Shown here: piece after piece, positions 9,247 to 16,928 of the stretch | Position numbering within the stretch: the first letter of the stretch is position 1 | How the letters are laid out: every line of letters begins with the position of its first letter | From: a virus | Length of the DNA stretch: 64,000 nucleotides | IMG/VR virus record: IMGVR_UViG_3300049048_000052 | Span: 22,643-86,642 of that record | Direction: 5' to 3' (one strand) | Program-made: the position numbers and the translations under genes | Notes under the pieces: generated by a model | The model's database searches: none | Seen by the model: the letters and a program-made list of their open reading frames with translations, nothing else | What the model was told of the DNA's origin: nothing

Positions 9247-9278
9247 ACAAAGGGCTCTCCACAGGGCCCTTTTCTTGT
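9247..9278 (+). terminator. Intrinsic terminator
   Basis: ACAAAGGGCTC...AGGGCCCTTTTCTTGT hairpin followed by T-rich sequence. Confidence 0.8.
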
Positions 9279-9285
9279 ACCTTTT

Positions 9286-9298
9286 GTCCTAGGAGGGC
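9286..9298 (+). promoter_or_regulatory. SD hairpin (stem GTCC/GGGC, loop TAGGA)
   Basis: Same leader element as at 8581, with a G-U pair in the stem, 6 nt before ATG 9305. Confidence 0.6.
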
Positions 9299-9304
9299 AA
9301 GAAT

Positions 9305-9520
9305 ATGTTTAAGTTTCCTGGTAAGTCTGATAAGTCTTCTCAGTTCAAAGAGGACATGGTCAAGGTGACCATGGCTGCCGAATTGGCCAACTTAGAGGGG
9401 CAGGCAGGGGAGGATTACCTCTTGTTCTGTACTCCAGAGCCTGAGGTTACCTCCGCTGATCACCTGCTTGATGCAGGTGCTCCGCCTGCTAAACCTACCG
9501 GGTGGAATCCCATAGTCTAG
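9305..9520 (+). CDS. Hypothetical small acidic protein
   Basis: 71 aa. Basic N-terminus (MFKFPGKSDKSSQ), then acidic helix-forming sequence and a Pro-rich end (DAGAPPAKPTGWNPIV). No recognised domain. SD hairpin upstream, terminator downstream. Confidence 0.7.
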   Translation: MFKFPGKSDKSSQFKEDMVKVTMAAELANLEGQAGEDYLLFCTPEPEVTSADHLLDAGAPPAKPTGWNPIV

Positions 9521-9527
9521 GTTAAGT

Positions 9528-9558
9528 AACAAAAGGGTCAGCAATGGCCCTTTTGTTA
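9528..9558 (+). terminator. Intrinsic terminator
   Basis: AACAAAAGGGTC...GGCCCTTTTGTT hairpin. Confidence 0.8.
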
Positions 9559-9564
9559 TCTTTA

Positions 9565-9577
9565 GTCCTAGGAGGAC
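9565..9577 (+). promoter_or_regulatory. SD hairpin (stem GTCC/GGAC, loop TAGGA)
   Basis: Leader element ending 6 nt before ATG 9584. Confidence 0.65.
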
Positions 9578-9583
9578 ATCACA

Positions 9584-9862
9584 ATGGGTTACATTATCTC
9601 TTTGTTCCTTGGTGCTCTGTTGGGTGGTGGGTCTGCTGCTAGCGTTCTCATCATCCGTCATCGTGCTTCTATGGAACGTATGGGTCTTATGGTAGCGGAT
9701 ACCCGTGCTCAGCTCCGCGCTGAGATCAAATACCGGGGTCTCCTGGTAGAAGAGTCTCGACACTATAAGCAGTTGGAATACCTTGTGGATAAGCATCTAA
9801 ATGATGCTGACTCCACTAAGGAGGACCTACATGATGCTTATCGTGAGCGTCTGGGTCTCTAA
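9584..9862 (+). CDS. N-terminally anchored coiled-coil protein
   Basis: 92 aa. N-terminal membrane anchor (MGYIISLFLGALLGGGSAAS), then a charged coiled-coil. It resembles the protein at 10415-10798, which also starts with a GYIIS-type membrane segment and continues as coiled coil, so the two are probably paralogues. The architecture resembles small Rz-type spanins, but no other lysis gene is adjacent, so that is only a possibility. Confidence 0.7.
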   Translation: MGYIISLFLGALLGGGSAASVLIIRHRASMERMGLMVADTRAQLRAEIKYRGLLVEESRHYKQLEYLVDKHLNDADSTKEDLHDAYRERLGL

Positions 9863-9867
9863 TTAAA

Positions 9868-9897
9868 CTAAAAGGGCCTTCATTGGCCCTTTCTTTA
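9868..9897 (+). terminator. Intrinsic terminator
   Basis: AAAAGGGCC TTCATT GGCCCTTTC hairpin with T-run. Confidence 0.8.
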
Positions 9898-9960
9898 TCT
9901 TAAATAGCAACAATAAGGGGCTTGTTCCCTTTGAGCTATTCCCTAGGAACATTAACACAA

Positions 9961-9988
9961 AGATAGGCCTAATGGCCTTTTTCTTAGT
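9961..9988 (+). terminator. Second intrinsic terminator
   Basis: AGGCC TAAT GGCCT followed by TTTTCTT. It lies about 70 bp after another terminator, with no recognisable gene between (9900-9960). Confidence 0.65.
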
Positions 9989-9993
9989 TGTTA

Positions 9994-10006
9994 GTCCTAG
10001 GAGGAC
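9994..10006 (+). promoter_or_regulatory. SD hairpin (stem GTCC/GGAC, loop TAGGA)
   Basis: Leader element ending 6 nt before ATG 10013. Confidence 0.65.
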
Positions 10007-10012
10007 ACAGTT

Positions 10013-10351
10013 ATGCCTACGACCTACCTGACCGTAGCTCGCCTTTGCTCTTGGTATCATCTCGCCTACCTCCTTGAGGAGCGGGAACAGATCAAGAGTG
10101 AGATTGATACAATCAATGGACTCTATAAGAGTCTACATTGTGTTAATGCCCGTAAGGCGGGTAAGCGATATCAGAGGGAAGTACACCATACTCTGCGCAT
10201 TGTGGATCGTAAGATCCGCCGTGAGTTAGAAGAATTGGAGTGCTTCTTACTCCACGGTCGGCTACCAGCACCGCCACCAAAAGGTGTGAATGTGCTGGGT
10301 GCTATGAGATTATATATGGATCAGTGTGTAAGCACCTCCGTTAATCCATAG
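10013..10351 (+). CDS. Hypothetical helical protein
   Basis: 112 aa, mostly alpha-helical with many Arg/Glu pairs (DRKIRRELEELECF), a Pro-rich short linker (LPAPPPKG), no membrane span. Own SD hairpin and terminator. Ends with tandem TAG stops. Function unknown. Confidence 0.7.
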   Translation: MPTTYLTVARLCSWYHLAYLLEEREQIKSEIDTINGLYKSLHCVNARKAGKRYQREVHHTLRIVDRKIRRELEELECFLLHGRLPAPPPKGVNVLGAMRLYMDQCVSTSVNP

Positions 10352-10356
10352 TAGAT

Positions 10357-10391
10357 AACAAGAGAGGGCCTTCATCGGCCCTTTTCTTGTT
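10357..10391 (+). terminator. Intrinsic terminator
   Basis: AACAAGAGAGGGCC / GGCCCTTTTCTTGTT hairpin. Confidence 0.85.
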
Positions 10392-10395
10392 CTAT

Positions 10396-10408
10396 AGCCT
10401 AGGAGGCT
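10396..10408 (+). promoter_or_regulatory. SD hairpin (stem AGCC/GGCT, loop TAGGA)
   Basis: Compensatory change relative to GTCC/GGAC copies; extendable by one T-A pair. Ends 6 nt before ATG 10415. Confidence 0.7.
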
Positions 10409-10414
10409 AAGTAT

Positions 10415-10798
10415 ATGATCGGCTACATCATCTCCGCTCTATTGTCCGCTGGCACGGTGTTAGGGGTAACCCTAACAGTAATCCAGGCTAAGGATGATAA
10501 GATTGAGCAGCTACAAAGCATGCTCAATCATGAGGTAAAGATGAAAACCCTAGCTGACCAGTTTGCTGAGGTTTGTCTCGATGGTCGAGATCAGGCCCAG
10601 CAATGCTCTGATAAGTACTGGGAAGATCTTCAGAGAGCTAACACTCTCCTGAAGAAGTACCAGGAGCTTAACGGTGCTAATGGTCGGTTAGAGTCAGCCC
10701 TAAGAGAGCGTATTGCTCTCTTGGAGGAACAGCTAGAAACACTAAAGAGTATTCATGAATTGGATACTCTCCATGTGAGAAGGCTGGACCTGAACTAA
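10415..10798 (+). CDS. N-terminally anchored coiled-coil protein, paralogue of 9584-9862
   Basis: 127 aa. Membrane anchor at residues 2-22 (IGYIISALLSAGTVLGVTLT), then a long coiled coil rich in Leu, Glu and Gln (ALRERIALLEEQLETL). Same layout as the 92-aa protein two genes upstream. Function unknown. Confidence 0.75.
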   Translation: MIGYIISALLSAGTVLGVTLTVIQAKDDKIEQLQSMLNHEVKMKTLADQFAEVCLDGRDQAQQCSDKYWEDLQRANTLLKKYQELNGANGRLESALRERIALLEEQLETLKSIHELDTLHVRRLDLN

Positions 10799-10883
10799 CA
10801 CAATAAAAGGATTGTTGAGGTGGATCGCTACAGGCTATTCCACTCTCTACAGGAATAGGACCTCAATGGTCCTTTTATTGTTC
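10799..10883 (+). terminator. Large terminator with internal hairpins
   Basis: Outer stem CAATAAAAGGA / TCCTTTTATTG with a nested TTGAGGT / ACCTCAA stem. A standard cassette terminator expanded by an insert. Confidence 0.75.
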
Positions 10884-10899
10884 TATTGGAGATACTCCT

Positions 10900-11091
10900 A
10901 TGTCTATTATTCACCATCCGCCGACTAACACTTTCTTTCTACATGCAAATGGACAGCTAACTCCACTAACATATCAGGATCTAATCCTGCTCTGTGTTAT
11001 GTATGGGGTTAGTTGGATTCGGTTGCTCTCTATATATAAGTTGGCAGATGGATTAACTAATACTAGGTTGCGGTCCAAATACGGACTGTAA
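10900..11091 (+). CDS. Hypothetical small protein
   Basis: 63 aa with a hydrophobic centre (DLILLCVMYGVSWIRLLSIY). Preceded by GGAGATACTCCT rather than the TAGGA hairpin, so its leader belongs to a different class. Unknown. Confidence 0.6.
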   Translation: MSIIHHPPTNTFFLHANGQLTPLTYQDLILLCVMYGVSWIRLLSIYKLADGLTNTRLRSKYGL

Positions 11092-11097
11092 TCTAGA

Positions 11098-11121
11098 TGA
11101 GGGCCTAAGGGCCCTCTTATT
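11098..11121 (+). terminator. Intrinsic terminator
   Basis: ATGAGGGCC TAA GGGCCCTCTTAT hairpin. Confidence 0.75.
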
Positions 11122-11129
11122 AGTTGTTA

Positions 11130-11142
11130 GTCCTAGGAGGAC
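11130..11142 (+). promoter_or_regulatory. SD hairpin that fixes the start at 11145
   Basis: GTCC/GGAC stem with TAGGA loop, only 2 nt before ATG 11145. It lies inside the longest open frame (which starts at 11124), showing that the upstream ATG is not used. Confidence 0.65.
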
Positions 11143-11144
11143 CT

Positions 11145-11444
11145 ATGCAATATAAGATCGCCAACATCGACCTGTTCCGCTCCATGACCTCTTGGATGTG
11201 CCTGCAGCATCCTTGGGATGGTGGTGAACTGGTGGAGCTGACTGGAGACGAGTTTGATCTACTGGTCTACTCTCTAGATCTCACATGGGGTCTAAAAGAG
11301 GAGGATGATACCTTCGCTATCTTCCTGGAGGAGATAGATGAGATGATTGCATCTCAAGAGAAGTATCGCTCTTGTCCTAAGATGCGTGACCATATCCCAG
11401 AGCCTATCGACTGGGATGACCTGGATAGCTTGTTAGACTTCTAG
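11145..11444 (+). CDS. Hypothetical acidic protein
   Basis: 99 aa from ATG 11145 (MQYKIANIDLF). The longer frame from 11124 would run through the SD hairpin and is rejected. Very acidic with repeated Asp/Glu/Leu (FLEEIDEMIAS, WDDLDSLLDF). Such early acidic proteins are sometimes inhibitors or DNA mimics; not shown here. Confidence 0.7.
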   Translation: MQYKIANIDLFRSMTSWMCLQHPWDGGELVELTGDEFDLLVYSLDLTWGLKEEDDTFAIFLEEIDEMIASQEKYRSCPKMRDHIPEPIDWDDLDSLLDF

Positions 11445-11448
11445 GTAG

Positions 11449-11485
11449 ACTAATAATAGGGCTAGCAATGGCCCTATTATTAGTT
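11449..11485 (+). terminator. Intrinsic terminator
   Basis: ACTAATAATAGGGC / GGCCCTATTATTAGT hairpin. Confidence 0.8.
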
Positions 11486-11489
11486 GTTA

Positions 11490-11502
11490 ACCCTAGGAGG
11501 GT
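11490..11502 (+). promoter_or_regulatory. SD hairpin (stem ACCC/GGGT, loop TAGGA)
   Basis: Ends 3 nt before ATG 11506. Confidence 0.65.
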
Positions 11503-11505
11503 AGT

Positions 11506-11679
11506 ATGGATTACGTTATGATCTGTGATGCTAACGGCATGGTAGATTCTATCCCGGATGATGAGACACTTGATAAGACAGTTGATGCCTTGATCAACCC
11601 TCTCGAATGGGGTGAGGAGTCTGCCATTAACCGCAACACCATTGCGGCATACCCTCTAGTTATCAATACTGCTAACTAG
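11506..11679 (+). CDS. Small hypothetical protein (57 aa)
   Basis: ATG 11506 to TAG 11679 encodes MDYVMICDANGMVDSIPDDE and ends PLVINTAN. It has its own SD hairpin and terminator, like its neighbours, which strongly supports it as a real gene although very short. Function unknown. Confidence 0.7.
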   Translation: MDYVMICDANGMVDSIPDDETLDKTVDALINPLEWGEESAINRNTIAAYPLVINTAN

Positions 11680-11685
11680 GATAAG

Positions 11686-11715
11686 ACATAAGGAGGGCTT
11701 TGGCCCTTTTTATGT
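11686..11715 (+). terminator. Intrinsic terminator
   Basis: ACATAAGGAGGGC...GGCCCTTTTTATGT hairpin. Confidence 0.75.
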
Positions 11716-11721
11716 TCTATT

Positions 11722-11734
11722 GTCCTAGGAGGAC
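11722..11734 (+). promoter_or_regulatory. SD hairpin (stem GTCC/GGAC, loop TAGGA)
   Basis: Ends 6 nt before ATG 11741. Confidence 0.65.
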
Positions 11735-11740
11735 TTCGAT

Positions 11741-12187
11741 ATGTCTACCAAACTCGCTAAGCTTTACAATGTACAAGCCAAGCTGATGGAGGAACTCAAT
11801 GAGCTGCAAGGCTTCTTGGGTTGCTTCCATAGCGTGGCTATGCTGCGTAGGCTAGATGAGCGTGAGGATCTTCTTATAAGTCTGCTCAGGTTAGTCGAGG
11901 ATAATATCCAGACTGAACTGAACATATTAGATAATATAGATAACCTTGCGGGTATCGGTGGCAAGGGCGGTAGGATCCACTTCTACGTTAAAGCAGAGGT
12001 GGATACTAACGTTGGTGAGATTGAGTATGATGGAGGATTCTTCGGAGACCTCTCTCAGGATCGTACTCAGTGGTCCCGCTCTAAGCAGGCTAGGCTTCAT
12101 GGAGGACACAAGTGCCTCAAGAAGTGGAAGCGCTCAGGGCGCTATGCTCGCCGTATGACTAACCGTATTGACAAGTACGCCTGTTAG
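11741..12187 (+). CDS. Hypothetical protein with coiled coil and basic tail
   Basis: 148 aa. N-terminal helical coiled-coil half, a Gly-rich hinge (AGIGGKGGRIHF), and a strongly basic C-terminus (KCLKKWKRSGRYARRMTNRI) that could bind nucleic acid. Own cassette signals. Function unknown. Confidence 0.7.
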   Translation: MSTKLAKLYNVQAKLMEELNELQGFLGCFHSVAMLRRLDEREDLLISLLRLVEDNIQTELNILDNIDNLAGIGGKGGRIHFYVKAEVDTNVGEIEYDGGFFGDLSQDRTQWSRSKQARLHGGHKCLKKWKRSGRYARRMTNRIDKYAC

Positions 12188-12190
12188 TCA

Positions 12191-12279
12191 ACACTAATAA
12201 AAGGGTTGTAGTGATCACCACTACAGACTAAGTCCAATTCACCTCAGGACTAGGGCCAACTATGGCCCTTTTATTAGTT
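12191..12279 (+). terminator. Terminator with nested hairpins
   Basis: Outer stem ACTAATAAAAGGG / CCCTTTTATTAGT, inner TGTAGTG / CACTACA hairpin. Same expanded form as at 10799-10883. Confidence 0.7.
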
Positions 12280-12301
12280 TACAGTCTAGGAGAGTACTAG
12301 T

Positions 12302-12559
12302 ATGCATTGCGATATCCGGAGCTACCAGCAATTACTTTGGGAGAAATCCTATTGTCATCGTAAGGCACTGCTATTTTTAAACCTCTGGCACTTTAGGCGT
12401 TATGAGGAGGATAGAATAGCGGCAATGAATTACTGCATAATGTGGGGTGAGACACTTTCTCATATGCAGGAGAAGGGTATGTTAGTAGAACCAACTGACA
12501 TTGCGATTGATAGTTATAGTATCGATTGCCTGCTCCAATATTGGAGGGAGGAGCAATAA
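12302..12559 (+). CDS. Hypothetical protein
   Basis: 85 aa, rich in Trp, Tyr, Cys and His (WEKSYCHRKALLFLNLWHF). Leader has CTAGGAGAG before the ATG but without a clear covarying hairpin. Unknown. Confidence 0.65.
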   Translation: MHCDIRSYQQLLWEKSYCHRKALLFLNLWHFRRYEEDRIAAMNYCIMWGETLSHMQEKGMLVEPTDIAIDSYSIDCLLQYWREEQ

Positions 12560-12597
12560 CTTAATAAAAGGGCTCTATCAGGGGCCCTTTTATTAAG
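12560..12597 (+). terminator. Intrinsic terminator
   Basis: CTTAATAAAAGGGC / GGCCCTTTTATTAAG hairpin. Confidence 0.85.
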
Positions 12598-12639
12598 GAG
12601 ATAGCCCAATACACTACATTCAATGGGCTCAATCATGCC

Positions 12640-13257
12640 ATGTCTATTTCTACTTCTTTGACTATCAAAGGTGCAGTTGTCGTGGGTAGCGGTGCCCAAG
12701 CAGTAACCTTCCTACATCCTAAGACAGGATACCTAGTTAAGGTAGCTAGACCAATTGAGTGGATGGAGGATCAAGACATCCTAAGGGAGGCCTTACTACA
12801 GCTATTAGCCTCTGTAGATGGTATAGCACCTAAGGTATATACTTGGAACAATGATGCCTTAGAGATAGAGATGGAGTATGTACCCTATAAGTTCATTGAG
12901 ACAGTGGACAGCTACCTGGCTAATGATAACTGGGGTGCCGTACGCTCTCTATATTATTGGGCAGGTGTACAACTAGGTAAACTCCATAAGTTGGGGCTAG
13001 TCCACCTAGATAGCCATCCTAAGAACTGGATGGTCAACGAGGAAGGTATGCCTATTCTCATTGACTATGGGTTTGCCCAGGAGACAGATGATGCAACTCT
13101 GAGGGTTGTAGATTACACTACCTGTCTCTATGGGGATACCACCAGAGGTAAAGCCTATGTAGGTCTACTAGGTATAGTTAATGATTTGGACCAAGAGGAT
13201 AAGGATGACCTAGAGCAATGTTTTGCTAAGGGTTACCTCTTAGGTAAGGAGGGTTAA
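12640..13257 (+). CDS. Bud32/RIO/ABC1-like protein kinase
   Basis: 205 aa, a minimal kinase fold. Glycine-rich start GSGAQAVTF (residues 16-24), candidate ATP lysine K34 in YLVKV, hinge MEYVPYKF, catalytic loop VHLDSHPKNW with H122, D124 and N129, and metal-binding IDYG with D142. The HxDxHPxN form resembles RIO/Bud32 and UbiB/ABC1 kinases rather than classical Ser/Thr kinases. Phage kinases of other families (for example T7 gp0.7) modify host transcription and translation; the target here is unknown. Terminators on both sides. Confidence 0.75.
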   Translation: MSISTSLTIKGAVVVGSGAQAVTFLHPKTGYLVKVARPIEWMEDQDILREALLQLLASVDGIAPKVYTWNNDALEIEMEYVPYKFIETVDSYLANDNWGAVRSLYYWAGVQLGKLHKLGLVHLDSHPKNWMVNEEGMPILIDYGFAQETDDATLRVVDYTTCLYGDTTRGKAYVGLLGIVNDLDQEDKDDLEQCFAKGYLLGKEG

Positions 13258-13346
13258 TGTAAGGGCCTTTGCATGTTACCGTAGGACACATGCTTAATGC
13301 CTGACCCTTTTATAATTAATCGTATATATACGAATGGAATGACCAT

Positions 13347-13526
13347 ATGAAGATAAGCAGACAGGTGTTGGCCTTCCTTAGGATCATTGAGGATCTAAGA
13401 GCTAAGGGTATGCCCAGCGAGACTCTAATCGGATATTGCCAACATAAACTGGATAATGGTGCCCTAACTGAATTAGAGGTAGCTGAGATAAAAGCAAAGA
13501 TGAGGATGTTAAAAGTAGAGGCCTAA
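13347..13526 (+). CDS. Small hypothetical protein (59 aa)
   Basis: ATG 13347 to TAA 13526 encodes MKISRQVLAFLRIIEDLRAK...LTELEVAEIKAKMRMLKVEA, amphipathic helices. A CGTATATATACG palindrome (13321-13332) lies just upstream and a terminator overlaps its end. Plausible gene, function unknown. Confidence 0.55.
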   Translation: MKISRQVLAFLRIIEDLRAKGMPSETLIGYCQHKLDNGALTELEVAEIKAKMRMLKVEA

Positions 13527-13541
13527 GGGCCCTTTTCTTAT
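13514..13541 (+). terminator. Intrinsic terminator
   Basis: AGAGGCC TAA GGGCCCTTTTCTTAT, overlapping the end of the preceding small gene. Confidence 0.7.
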
Positions 13542-13584
13542 CCTAGATGCAAACAATCATCAGTTCTAGGGTAGGAGATGCACT

Positions 13585-14829
13585 ATGAAGACCCTCAAGC
13601 AAGCACTGCTCAATGTACTAAGCAATGGTGTTAGCACTCAACAGTGGCAGGCATTGGAGGACAGGGGTATGAAAGGTTACCAAGAATTTGACAATATCCA
13701 GGCCTTGTCTGATAAGGTATCGATCAAGCAGGTAGCAGACATGGTCAAGTTGATAGCCCAGTCCATTGCCCTAACTTACCTCGTTGAAGGTAAGGGACGT
13801 AACATAGTTATCCTGGGTAGAGATCTATGGCCAGTGTACCCACTCTTAAAGAAGAATCCTTATTGCAGAAATAAGGTGCAGTACTTCTTATTCTCCAGAC
13901 TACAATTGGGGGATAAGGGTACTCGGGAGCAATGGCTTAAAGAGGTGCCCCCAAACTCCATTGTGATTGATACAGGGTATGCTGGCAGCATATTCAAGGC
14001 TATCAAAGAGTTTGATCCCACTATTGAAGGATGGCTTGTATCTAGTAGGTCCTCTGAGTTCAAACAAATTAATCTCTTCAAGGCTACGTTGGGTCACCAA
14101 GAGATAGTAGAGATTATTGAGAGGGCACCTAAGATCATTGGCCGCTGTGTGGCTATAGATCAGGATGGTAAGGCTCGTTGTCCTCAGGATACTAGAGACA
14201 ACGATGAAAATGGACAATTCTCTGTTAGAGAGGCAGCCCTATGGAATAGAGGGTTAATGCTTCACTTAGGACTTGATGCTCGTTGGGGTACATTCAGTGG
14301 TATTGTGCCTGAGGATCGGGTGCCTAATAAGTTACATAGCCACTACCTTAAGGTTAGATATCTAAGATCTAAGCTTACAGACGTTAATACTAGCCGGGCT
14401 CCATTCAGAGCTAAGCTAGATAAGAAATGGCTTGAGCAGTTCATCAGAGCATACCTTGTACCCTTAGGTATTAAGGACTGTAAGCTAGATGACAAAGCCC
14501 AAGCCTCCGTGGGTTATTACAGCTTCGTTGGTAATAATGGAGATGTATTCGACCTAGACCTTTGCCCGATAGTAGGTTCCTGGCGACTAATGAAAGGGGG
14601 CCATACCACTATATTGAGGTGGAATGAGTTCGATGGTCTAGTGGTGAGGACTCGCCGCTTTGAAAGTAAGGGGTTCGCCAAAGCATGTGAAATGTTTGGA
14701 TCCTTAGCTCAGTACACAAAGGAGCTCTACTATAATCCTGACTCCGCAGATGTATACGATGATTATGGTCCATATGATGACACCTATGATTATAGTGAGG
14801 ACTCGGGTGGTGGTAATCTAGAGTTCTAA
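13585..14829 (+). CDS. Conserved-looking enzyme of unknown class (Rossmann/PRTase-like motifs)
   Basis: 414 aa. Two alpha/beta-type signatures are visible: NIVILGRDLWPVYPLL (about residues 72-87) and NSIVIDTGYAGSIFKAI (about 123-139), a pattern reminiscent of phosphoribosyltransferase-like or HAD-like proteins. The C-terminal part is different, with an acidic Tyr/Asp-rich tail (YDDYGPYDDTYDYSED). I cannot name the reaction. Leader TTCTAGGGTAGGAGATGCACT can pair TTCTA with TAGGA. Terminator downstream. Confidence 0.6.
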   Translation: MKTLKQALLNVLSNGVSTQQWQALEDRGMKGYQEFDNIQALSDKVSIKQVADMVKLIAQSIALTYLVEGKGRNIVILGRDLWPVYPLLKKNPYCRNKVQYFLFSRLQLGDKGTREQWLKEVPPNSIVIDTGYAGSIFKAIKEFDPTIEGWLVSSRSSEFKQINLFKATLGHQEIVEIIERAPKIIGRCVAIDQDGKARCPQDTRDNDENGQFSVREAALWNRGLMLHLGLDARWGTFSGIVPEDRVPNKLHSHYLKVRYLRSKLTDVNTSRAPFRAKLDKKWLEQFIRAYLVPLGIKDCKLDDKAQASVGYYSFVGNNGDVFDLDLCPIVGSWRLMKGGHTTILRWNEFDGLVVRTRRFESKGFAKACEMFGSLAQYTKELYYNPDSADVYDDYGPYDDTYDYSEDSGGGNLEF

Positions 14830-14837
14830 GATGTGGT

Positions 14838-14866
14838 TAAGAGGGCCCAGTCGGGCCCTTTTCTTA
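14838..14866 (+). terminator. Intrinsic terminator
   Basis: TAAGAGGGCCC / GGGCCCTTTTCTTA hairpin. Confidence 0.85.
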
Positions 14867-14909
14867 TCCTAGGTAATAATCTATCTGTCCTAGGTTAGGA
14901 GATACACTC

Positions 14910-15359
14910 ATGTCCGTATACTATATCATCAACCAAGACAACTCTATCGTTCTGTCTGTAGGCGACGATGCTCGTTGCGGTGCAATCTACGACCAACAAC
15001 AAGCAGAAGAGATTGCTGAAGGTTGCTATGATTGGGAAGTTATCTCTTTCCCTGCCTCACCTATTCAGGTAACAGAACGGAAGTGGAAGGTTAATATTGT
15101 CCTACAGTTTGTAGGCGGTACTGACCGCAAAGAGTTCTTTGTGATGGGTACTTCTGCTCTAACTGTAGCCGAGCAGTTCAAAACTATTATCTTGAGCCGC
15201 TACCATGATTACATCTGGGCTGAGCAAGCACGTACTGCTAAGCCCTACCTTATTGGGGATACACATGCACATTTCGAATTGGATTCCAATCGTAAGACCA
15301 TTACAGTCAATGAGTATAGGGAGCCAGAGTTTAAGTCTGTGCGTGATATCAACTTCTAG
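14910..15359 (+). CDS. Hypothetical protein
   Basis: 149 aa, beta-rich and soluble, beginning SVYYIINQDNSIVLSVGDD. Preceded by GTCCTAGGTTAGGAGATACACTC, the second leader class, in which TCCTA can pair with TAGGA. Function unknown. Confidence 0.7.
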   Translation: MSVYYIINQDNSIVLSVGDDARCGAIYDQQQAEEIAEGCYDWEVISFPASPIQVTERKWKVNIVLQFVGGTDRKEFFVMGTSALTVAEQFKTIILSRYHDYIWAEQARTAKPYLIGDTHAHFELDSNRKTITVNEYREPEFKSVRDINF

Positions 15360-15374
15360 ATTTGAATGAGTAGA

Positions 15375-15402
15375 TGAGGGCCAGATATCTGGCCCTTTTC
15401 TT
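15375..15402 (+). terminator. Intrinsic terminator
   Basis: GAGGGCCAGATATCTGGCCCTTTTC hairpin, nearly perfect palindrome. Confidence 0.85.
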
Positions 15403-15441
15403 GTCCTAACACTTACTTTACCTAGGACAAGGAGATACACT

Positions 15442-16635
15442 ATGTCTATTTGTCAGTCTTGCGTATTCTACTTCAATCAAGACAACCATGGAGTGAAAAC
15501 AATGTTATGTTCAGGTGGTTTGACTCTAGGAGTAGACAGTTGCTCTGGCTACGATGAGGGGGAGCCTAATATTCAGGACTCTTACCTTAACAAAGAAGTG
15601 ATGGCTACTCTCGTGAACCCTGAGCCATCTATCCCAATAAGAGTAGTATCGATATCTGAGTCTCAAGCTTATGAGCGCCTGCTCTTTAGTTATAATGAGA
15701 ATGGTTATGAGTGGACACCTATAGATGTCTACAATAACCGCATCGTCATTATTACCAACTGTGGTGCCTATGCATGGTACTACCGTAGAGGGGTGGATAA
15801 TGTATGGACCTTCCAGAGTTATGATGGAGGGGACACATTTGATGCCGTAGGTGATACACCTCTACTAGCCTATCTCAGATATGACGGCTTCTGGGACTTT
15901 GAGCATGTCAGCTTAGAAAGAGAAACCAATGCCATTGCTATCAGCAGTGAGTTTGCTATTGTAGGGTCTCCAGTAGGTTATTTCATTGGGCACCTAGTAT
16001 TACAAGAGAACCTTACGACCCGTATCTGGGGTCTCATGCCTAAGTGCTTCAGGACTGAAGATGATGCGTATCGATATCTCCTGGATGACGCGAACAATAT
16101 TACTGTCAGCAAGATCGAACTGGGCAACTCCTGTGACTCAGACCTGGGTCACTGGGTTAGAGATCTCCAGTCAATGGAAGATATGGATGATGTAACCATA
16201 TATCCTATGGGTGATCTATTGGTCGTAGCCAAATGCTTTGCGCCTGATATGGACTGGCATGTCATGACTAAGGCCTTTCAGATCGTGTGGAGTATCTCTA
16301 ACTTCTTCGAGGAGGGATACTACCTCAGCCTGGAGGAGGTAGTGACCATGTACAAACAAGAGTCCCTACTTATACCTTGTCCATCTGTAGATTGTCCAGA
16401 GTATATGAAGGAGTTAGGGACTCTGTTCCCTAACCTTGAGTTTACATTCGAGGATGTAACTGGGGATGGTCAGATCTATGCTACTTACAGCACAGATGAG
16501 ACTATATTCTCTATTACTTCTCATGAACCAGGGATGTACTATGCCAGATTACATACTCCTGACGGTAATGAGGATCTTGAGAGTGATAGTCTGACAACTA
16601 TTGCTGAGCACTACCTTGCTTACTTTCTGAGTTAG
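15442..16635 (+). CDS. Zn-ribbon N-terminal protein, unknown
   Basis: 397 aa. N-terminal CQSCVFYFN...CSGG...CSGY looks like a zinc ribbon of the CxxC..C..C type and resembles the start of the protein at 16929 (CINCVHFIE). The remainder is made of acidic beta-rich segments. Residues near 245-300 (VTIYPMGDLLVVAKC..DMDW) resemble the 94-aa protein at 24373 (ICLYPIGDIMMIQID). A small phage-specific family; function unknown. Confidence 0.65.
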   Translation: MSICQSCVFYFNQDNHGVKTMLCSGGLTLGVDSCSGYDEGEPNIQDSYLNKEVMATLVNPEPSIPIRVVSISESQAYERLLFSYNENGYEWTPIDVYNNRIVIITNCGAYAWYYRRGVDNVWTFQSYDGGDTFDAVGDTPLLAYLRYDGFWDFEHVSLERETNAIAISSEFAIVGSPVGYFIGHLVLQENLTTRIWGLMPKCFRTEDDAYRYLLDDANNITVSKIELGNSCDSDLGHWVRDLQSMEDMDDVTIYPMGDLLVVAKCFAPDMDWHVMTKAFQIVWSISNFFEEGYYLSLEEVVTMYKQESLLIPCPSVDCPEYMKELGTLFPNLEFTFEDVTGDGQIYATYSTDETIFSITSHEPGMYYARLHTPDGNEDLESDSLTTIAEHYLAYFLS

Positions 16636-16680
16636 CAAGGTGTCCTTAGTTAATCCCTGAGAACACAGGGCTAATGCCAA

Positions 16681-16706
16681 CAGGGGGCCTTCGGGCCCTC
16701 TTATTA
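16681..16706 (+). terminator. Intrinsic terminator (UUCG loop)
   Basis: GGGGGCC TTCG GGCCCTC followed by TTATTA. First of four hairpins in 16640-16890. Confidence 0.8.
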
Positions 16707-16744
16707 TGTAATGAATATATACTTGCCCTTCTATTGAGTCATGG

Positions 16745-16890
16745 GGCTAATGGGGAGATACATTCTCCCCTTCTTATTCTTATCTAAGTTATATATCTGT
16801 CCTTTGACTAGGGACATTATAGGGAGCACAACTCCCTTCCTTATTTTAATTGTTGTATCTCCGTACGGCTCATAGGGCCCTTTTATTATC
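16745..16890 (+). other. Three further hairpins, remnant-like cassette region
   Basis: Hairpins GGGGAGATACATTCTCCCC (about 16752-16770), GGGAGCACAACTCCC (about 16821-16835) and a final GGGCCC-T-run (about 16876-16886) follow one another with no credible gene between. Could be decayed cassettes or small RNAs. Confidence 0.45.
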
Positions 16891-16928
16891 CTAGGCACTA
16901 TTTCTAATCCTAGGTTAGGAGATACACT

